From positions 1 to 9,649 of the forward strand of contig DATHDP010000118.1 of assembly GCA_035318985.1 (NCBI GenBank): a stretch of DNA of 9,649 nucleotides. The letters are read 5' to 3'. The notes under the pieces were generated by a model. That model was not told the origin of the DNA. It did not search any database and saw only the letters and a list, made by a program, of their open reading frames with translations. Of the stretch, positions 6,330 to 9,649 are shown piece by piece. The position numbers and the translations under genes are program-made. Numbering within the stretch: position 1 is the first letter of the stretch; every line of letters starts with the position of its first letter. Origin of the DNA: VBAS01 sp035318985 (GTDB lineage Bacteria; Bacteroidota; Bacteroidia; Chitinophagales; Chitinophagaceae).

Positions 6330-7031
6330 ATGAAAAAGATAAAATTCGCTATGATAGCAAATACATTTTTCATCATGTTGCTTTTAATAGTGTCCTGTTC
6401 AAAAGAAAAAATTGAAAAATGCCGGGGAAACTGCGCAAATATCATCATCAGCGGCAAGGTCTGGGATTCGTCAAATAGAAAAGGCTTGGCAAATACAACA
6501 GTGAAAATTTATTGGCAGGATGCAGGTGTCTGCTATATCTGTCCTGAAGATGTTATTGGTACATCCAAAACCGATGGAGAGGGAAATTTTTATATCAATA
6601 TGTCTATCGATAGTTCCCGCTTTCATGGAAACAGGCTACATATAGAAGCGCCACTTCCTGGTGGTTATATTGCAAATGGTTCATATAACGGAGTTTTACG
6701 GGAATCAATTGGCCAGTATAATCAATCATTTCAGAATATCAAGTTTACCATGTACCAAGCAGCAAAACTTAATATCAAATTGACGAGAACACAGACTGAT
6801 AATTACATAGGATTTGAACTTTATTATCTCTTTGATTTTACAAGAGGGGAAATATATGGATACTTCGGTCCCCCTCCATCCCTATACACTGATTTCAATG
6901 TAACAGCAGCAGCAAATGTTTATACAAAGGTGAGCTGGCAAAAATGGCTTAGCCCTGGTGTCACCTCAACTTTTGTTGATTCAATAAAATGTATTGTAGC
7001 CGGGCCTAATACTATTACTCTTAATTATTGA
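6330..7031 (+). CDS. Lipoprotein with a carboxypeptidase-regulatory-like (transthyretin-like) domain
   Basis: The 233-residue protein has a lipoprotein signal peptide: MKKIKF, a hydrophobic core (about 7-20) and lipobox IVSC with acylated Cys23. The mature protein starts CSKEKIEKCRGNC. A beta-sandwich of the carboxypeptidase-regulatory/transthyretin-like type follows at about 38-108: IIISGKVWDSSNRKGLANTT, then a C-x-x-C pair (Cys68, Cys71, GVCYICPED) and the family turn TSKTDGEGNFYI. Cys31 and Cys35 form another close pair, so two disulfides or a metal site are possible. The C-terminal half (about 135-233) is beta-rich, with many aromatic residues and PPP at 181-183, and I cannot assign it. 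In Bacteroidota such domains sit on outer-membrane lipoproteins and often bind or present other surface proteins; no precise role follows from the sequence. No SusC/SusD partner is nearby. Confidence 0.75.
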   Translation: MKKIKFAMIANTFFIMLLLIVSCSKEKIEKCRGNCANIIISGKVWDSSNRKGLANTTVKIYWQDAGVCYICPEDVIGTSKTDGEGNFYINMSIDSSRFHGNRLHIEAPLPGGYIANGSYNGVLRESIGQYNQSFQNIKFTMYQAAKLNIKLTRTQTDNYIGFELYYLFDFTRGEIYGYFGPPPSLYTDFNVTAAANVYTKVSWQKWLSPGVTSTFVDSIKCIVAGPNTITLNY

Positions 7032-7059
7032 TTTGTTGGTATGCTATACTACTCCTAAC

Positions 7060-7085
7060 GCCAAGTCGGGCGACGAAAGCTTGGC
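7060..7085. repeat. GGGCGACGAA element, copy 2, with a 6+6 hairpin
   Basis: The core GGGCGACGAA (7068-7077) matches copy 1 at 5788-5797. Here it is enclosed by GCCAAG (7060-7065) and CTTGGC (7080-7085), a perfect stem, with an optional inner TCG/CGA pair. It lies between the convergent ends of the lipoprotein and SIR2-like genes. No T-run follows on either strand, so it is not a standard intrinsic terminator. A dispersed hairpin repeat of the genome is the simplest reading. Confidence 0.5.
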
Positions 7086-7095
7086 TGAGAAGAAA

Positions 7096-8061
7096 TCAAG
7101 AAAAATGATGATTAAAAAATTCCGTACAAGTGCTTCTGTCAATAGTGGCATTGCTAAAAAAGGCTTCTATTTTTTCTTTTTTATTACTAGAATCGGTTGG
7201 GTAAACTGCAATCTTTATTGTGGTGTTTCTTTTTAACTGATCCAAGCCGATTTTAATATTATTAATGTAATCAAAACCATAACCCATAATCAGTATTTCA
7301 TCAGCCTCTTTAATAATTTTTTTTATACTTGAGTTTACATCTCTTTCCTCATACACAAGATTTATTTGATTTATATTCTTTGCAATTGTTTCGATCTGGT
7401 CATTGGGAAGTCCAAAACGAATTAAAGTTTCTTTTTCCCCATTTATTAAATCTCGTTGTATTAATTTATCTAAACAGCCAATACGACCGTAAACATGATG
7501 AATATTTTCATTAATAAATTTAATAATACTATCATCCTTTTGGAATGACTTTAATAGATATTCTTCTACAATCCTATCATAGTTGAATGTAATAATATTA
7601 AAGTCTGTGTTTTTGTTTCTAAAGACATCGTTATTGATATAGGCAGACAATAAACTAAACCAAGTCTTTCTATTTCTTATATCCTCTAAAATATTATCCT
7701 GGGTTGTAGTTCCTTCATAGCCTAAAACATGAAAAACAATTGAAATTTTTGCTATCCTACGATATTCCTCTTTATAATCCTTAAATTCATTTAGCGATTC
7801 GACTTTGTGTAGAAAGTCATCGATAGAAGCATATTCAGAATAAATTTTATAGCGAATAATATCCCCTACAAATTTTTCCTTTACTGATTGTTTTATGTTT
7901 ATTTTACTTAAGAGATTAGAGAAATATTTATCTCTAGGATCTGGAGATGTGATATCAGTAACTCTATCTGAAATATCTTTAAGCAACTCACTACCTAAGC
8001 CAATCTCTGCGTGAATTTCTTTGTTTACGCCTGCGCCAATAATTAAAACTCTTTTTTTCAT
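7096..8061 (-). CDS. Stand-alone SIR2-like (NAD-binding Rossmann) protein, possible defence effector
   Basis: The 321-residue protein has the landmarks of the SIR2-like superfamily. The N-terminus KKRVLIIGAGVNKEI is the nucleotide-binding beta-loop-helix (GAG at 9-11). FNIITFNYDRIVEEYLL (154-170) matches the 'sfNYD..lE' segment whose Asn (here Asn160) is catalytic in SIR2 NADases. NIHHVYGRIG (187-195) corresponds to the segment with the catalytic His, and ILIMGYGFDYINN (256-268) is the usual late 'iiGYgf.d' strand-loop. SIR2-like proteins in bacteria are often NAD+-degrading effectors of anti-phage systems (ThsA, DSR2, SIR2-HerA) but some are not; no known partner is adjacent here. The usual H-G is replaced by Tyr191-Gly192, with His188/His189 just before, so activity is uncertain. 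The gene is A+T-richer than its neighbours and starts 22 bases after a terminator. ATG 8061 puts the Rossmann strand at its proper distance. Confidence 0.75.
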   Translation of the reverse strand: MKKRVLIIGAGVNKEIHAEIGLGSELLKDISDRVTDITSPDPRDKYFSNLLSKINIKQSVKEKFVGDIIRYKIYSEYASIDDFLHKVESLNEFKDYKEEYRRIAKISIVFHVLGYEGTTTQDNILEDIRNRKTWFSLLSAYINNDVFRNKNTDFNIITFNYDRIVEEYLLKSFQKDDSIIKFINENIHHVYGRIGCLDKLIQRDLINGEKETLIRFGLPNDQIETIAKNINQINLVYEERDVNSSIKKIIKEADEILIMGYGFDYINNIKIGLDQLKRNTTIKIAVYPTDSSNKKEKIEAFFSNATIDRSTCTEFFNHHFS

Positions 8062-8077
8062 TGTTAGGTTATCGCTA

Positions 8078-8109
8078 TAAAAAAGCCCCTACAATATTCA
8101 GTAGGGGCT
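8078..8109 (-). terminator. Intrinsic terminator after dnaK and the tRNA-like element
   Basis: On the minus strand a perfect 9+9 stem AGCCCCTAC / GTAGGGGCT (8109-8101 with 8092-8084) encloses an eight-base loop and is followed by TTTTTT. It ends the transcript coming from dnaK and lies 22 bases upstream of the SIR2-like start, so that gene should need its own promoter or read-through. Confidence 0.9.
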
Positions 8110-8110
8110 A

Positions 8111-8182
8111 AAAAATATGCGGGAATCGAACCCAAATCTTCCGGGCCTAAACCGGATGCATTTACCATTATGCTAATATTAC
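8111..8182 (-). tRNA. tRNA-like element, anticodon UAG, possibly degenerate
   Basis: The minus strand folds as a class I tRNA of about 72 bases. The D-stem GCAT/ATGC (4 bp) holds an eight-base loop AATGGTAA with the GG pair. The anticodon stem TCCGG/CCGGA (5 bp) has loop TTTAGGC, giving U33, anticodon TAG (8149-8147) and G37. The variable loop is four bases (AGAT). The T-loop TTCGATT is consensus, closed by three G-C pairs. Weak points: the lower T-stem has one G-U and one T-C mismatch, the acceptor stem has five A-T pairs with a T-T and G-T at its end, and no CCA is encoded. UAG would read the Leu codon CUA, yet tRNA-Leu is normally class II with a long variable arm, so this is not an ordinary tRNA-Leu. 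It starts 15 bases after the dnaK stop and abuts a terminator. It could be a divergent tRNA, a pseudogene or a tRNA-mimicking 3' UTR. Confidence 0.6.
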
Positions 8183-8197
8183 CTTCTTAAATATTTT

Positions 8198-9649
8198 CTA
8201 CTTCACCTCCTCAAACGAAACATCCTGTACATTCTCTGCATTTCCATTTCCACTTTGTTGTTGGCCTGTACCTGGGCCGCCTGCATCAGCACCCGGTTGT
8301 TGTGCACCAGGAGTACCTTGCTGTTGTGCATTATAAATATCCTGGCTTGCTGCTGTCCATGCATTGTTCAGTTCCGTGCTTGATAATTCTATTGCAGCAA
8401 GATCCTGTGCTTTATGCGCTTCTTTTAATTTAGTTACTGCCGCTTCAATTGCTGTTTTCTTATCTGCCGGTATTTTATCACCGTATTCTTTTAATTGTTT
8501 CTCTGTTTGAAAAACAAGACTGTCGGCAGTATTTAGTTTTTCTATCCTTTCTTTTTCCGCCTTATCTGATGCTTCATTCATCTTTGCATCATTCTTCATT
8601 TTTTCTATCTCTTCTTTTGTCAAGCCGCTACCCGCTTCAATGCGGATCTTTTGTTCTTTACCTGTGCCTTTATCTTTTGCAGTTACATGCAAAATACCAT
8701 TGGCATCAATATCAAACACCACTTCTATCTGCGGAAGACCGCGAGGCGCCGGTGGAATATTATCCAAATTGAAAACTCCTAATGTCTTATTATCCTTTGC
8801 CAGGCTTCTTTCACCCTGTACAACGTGTATTTGTACACCGGGTTGGTTATCGCTGGCAGTAGAGAACACTTCGGATTTTTTAGTAGGAATAGTTGTGTTA
8901 CTCGGAATAAGCGGGGTCATTACACCACCGAGTGTTTCAATACCCAATGAAAGCGGTGTTACGTCAAGCAACAACACATCTTTTACTTCACCACTTAATA
9001 CTGCACCTTGTATCGCTGCACCTACTGCTACCACTTCATCTGGATTCACACCTTTGTGTGGCTTTTTACCAAAGAATTTTTCAACGATCTCCTGCACTTT
9101 CGGTATACGTGTACTACCACCCACTAATATTACTTCATTGATCTCTGATATATTCATACCTGCATCTTTCACTGCCTGCTCGCATGGTTTCAAACAACGC
9201 TGAAATAAACTATCAGCCAGTTGCTCAAACTTTGCACGGCTCAGTTTTTTCACTAGGTGCTTAGGCACTCCGTCAACCGCCGTGATATAAGGAAGATTTA
9301 TTTCTGTTTCAGAAGATGAACTCAATTCTACTTTAGCTTTTTCAGAAGCTTCTTTCAAACGCTGTAACGCCATCGGGTCTTTGCGCAGATCGATCGCTTC
9401 ATCTTTTTTAAATTCATCAGCCAGCCAATCCATCACTACTTTATCAAAATCGTCACCGCCAAGGTGTGTATCACCATTAGTTGATTTTACTTCAAATACT
9501 CCCTCTCCCATTTCAAGGATCGAGATATCGAACGTACCACCACCAAGGTCAAACACCGCTACTTTATGATCATGTTTATCTTTATCCAAACCATAAGCCA
9601 GCGCTGCTGCAGTTGGTTCGTTAACGATACGGCGAACATTTAACCCGGC
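8198..9649 (-). CDS. dnaK: Molecular chaperone DnaK (Hsp70), 5' end beyond window
   Basis: The frame is open from the right edge through 483 codons to TAG at 8198. It lacks about the first 160 residues of a complete DnaK. The visible part starts AGLNVRRIVNEPTAAALAYG, the end of ATPase lobe I, followed by the phosphate-2 motif DLGGGTFDIS (34-43 of the partial protein), the adenosine motif ILVGGSTRIPKVQ (about 174-186), the interdomain linker DVLLLDVTPLSLG (about 224-236), and the substrate-binding beta-domain with EVVFDIDANGILHVTAKDKGTGK. The alpha-helical lid (about 365-445) precedes a Gln/Gly/Pro-rich flexible tail and the end DVSFEEVK, a normal C-terminus in this phylum. DnaK binds exposed hydrophobic segments in an ATP cycle with DnaJ and GrpE; neither gene is in the window. 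Upstream regulation cannot be seen. The tRNA-like element and terminator follow directly. Confidence 0.98.
   Translation of the reverse strand, partial: AGLNVRRIVNEPTAAALAYGLDKDKHDHKVAVFDLGGGTFDISILEMGEGVFEVKSTNGDTHLGGDDFDKVVMDWLADEFKKDEAIDLRKDPMALQRLKEASEKAKVELSSSSETEINLPYITAVDGVPKHLVKKLSRAKFEQLADSLFQRCLKPCEQAVKDAGMNISEINEVILVGGSTRIPKVQEIVEKFFGKKPHKGVNPDEVVAVGAAIQGAVLSGEVKDVLLLDVTPLSLGIETLGGVMTPLIPSNTTIPTKKSEVFSTASDNQPGVQIHVVQGERSLAKDNKTLGVFNLDNIPPAPRGLPQIEVVFDIDANGILHVTAKDKGTGKEQKIRIEAGSGLTKEEIEKMKNDAKMNEASDKAEKERIEKLNTADSLVFQTEKQLKEYGDKIPADKKTAIEAAVTKLKEAHKAQDLAAIELSSTELNNAWTAASQDIYNAQQQGTPGAQQPGADAGGPGTGQQQSGNGNAENVQDVSFEEVK

Noticed and set aside
7060..7085. Hairpin read as an intrinsic terminator between convergent genes
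   Set aside because: The stem is only six pairs with a 14-base loop, and no T-run follows on either strand.
7054..8068. Integron cassette around the SIR2-like gene, from CCTAAC/GTTAGG and the hairpin
   Set aside because: The core-like hexamers are inverted relative to each other instead of direct, the 3' copy reads GTTAGGA and misses the GTTRRRY end, and no attC-sized paired structure with matching R'' site is present.
8640..9203. Plus-strand open frame of 187 codons opposite dnaK
   Set aside because: It is a mirror of the conserved dnaK reading frame. Such antisense frames are common over Hsp70 genes, and no start signals support it.
1..9649. CRISPR array, transposon ends, rRNA
   Set aside because: No regularly spaced long direct repeats, no transposase or integrase frame and no rRNA-like stretch were seen on either strand.

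Overview
The window looks like a chromosomal piece from a member of the Bacteroidota, most likely the Chitinophagaceae or close relatives. The evidence is A+T-rich DNA, promoters of the TAnnTTTG type instead of TATAAT, few Shine-Dalgarno sites, a DnaK ending in EEVK after a Gln/Gly-rich tail, a 4-alpha-glucanotransferase with two starch-binding domains, a PorG/DUF6089-like outer-membrane protein and a DUF6941-like protein. The genus is an inference from protein appearance, not from a search.

Left part (1-4130, all minus strand): transcription runs malQ (DPE2-like 4-alpha-glucanotransferase), then after 31 bases a dipeptide epimerase of the enolase superfamily, then, after a gap with its own promoter-like element, the start of an outer-membrane beta-barrel gene that leaves the window. 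malQ and the epimerase are probably one transcript although their substrates (maltodextrins and peptidoglycan-derived dipeptides) are unrelated.

Middle part (4131-5458): a divergent intergenic region with a 6+6 dyad leads to two plus-strand membrane-protein genes: a four-helix protein of 180 residues with a D-x-x-E-N motif, and an unannotated 51-residue protein behind a clear TAtcTTTG promoter element. A near-perfect 13+13 hairpin with T-runs on both sides terminates these and the convergent 66-residue gene. That small gene has a strong TTTG-N20-TACATTTG promoter, a roughly 130-nt leader with nested complementary segments, and an AGGAG ribosome site that is unusual for this phylum.

Right part (5459-9649): after a gene-poor stretch come a DUF6941-like gene (minus), a cysteine-containing lipoprotein gene (plus), a stand-alone SIR2-like gene (minus, markedly A+T-rich) and the 3' two-thirds of dnaK (minus). 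Two direct copies of a GGGCGACGAA-centred element bracket the DUF6941/lipoprotein pair. Between dnaK and the SIR2 gene lies a tRNA-shaped element directly downstream of the dnaK stop codon, followed at once by an intrinsic terminator. The part most like an accessory locus is the tRNA-like element + SIR2 gene + repeat segment (about 7054-8182). No CRISPR array, rRNA, transposase or integrase was seen.
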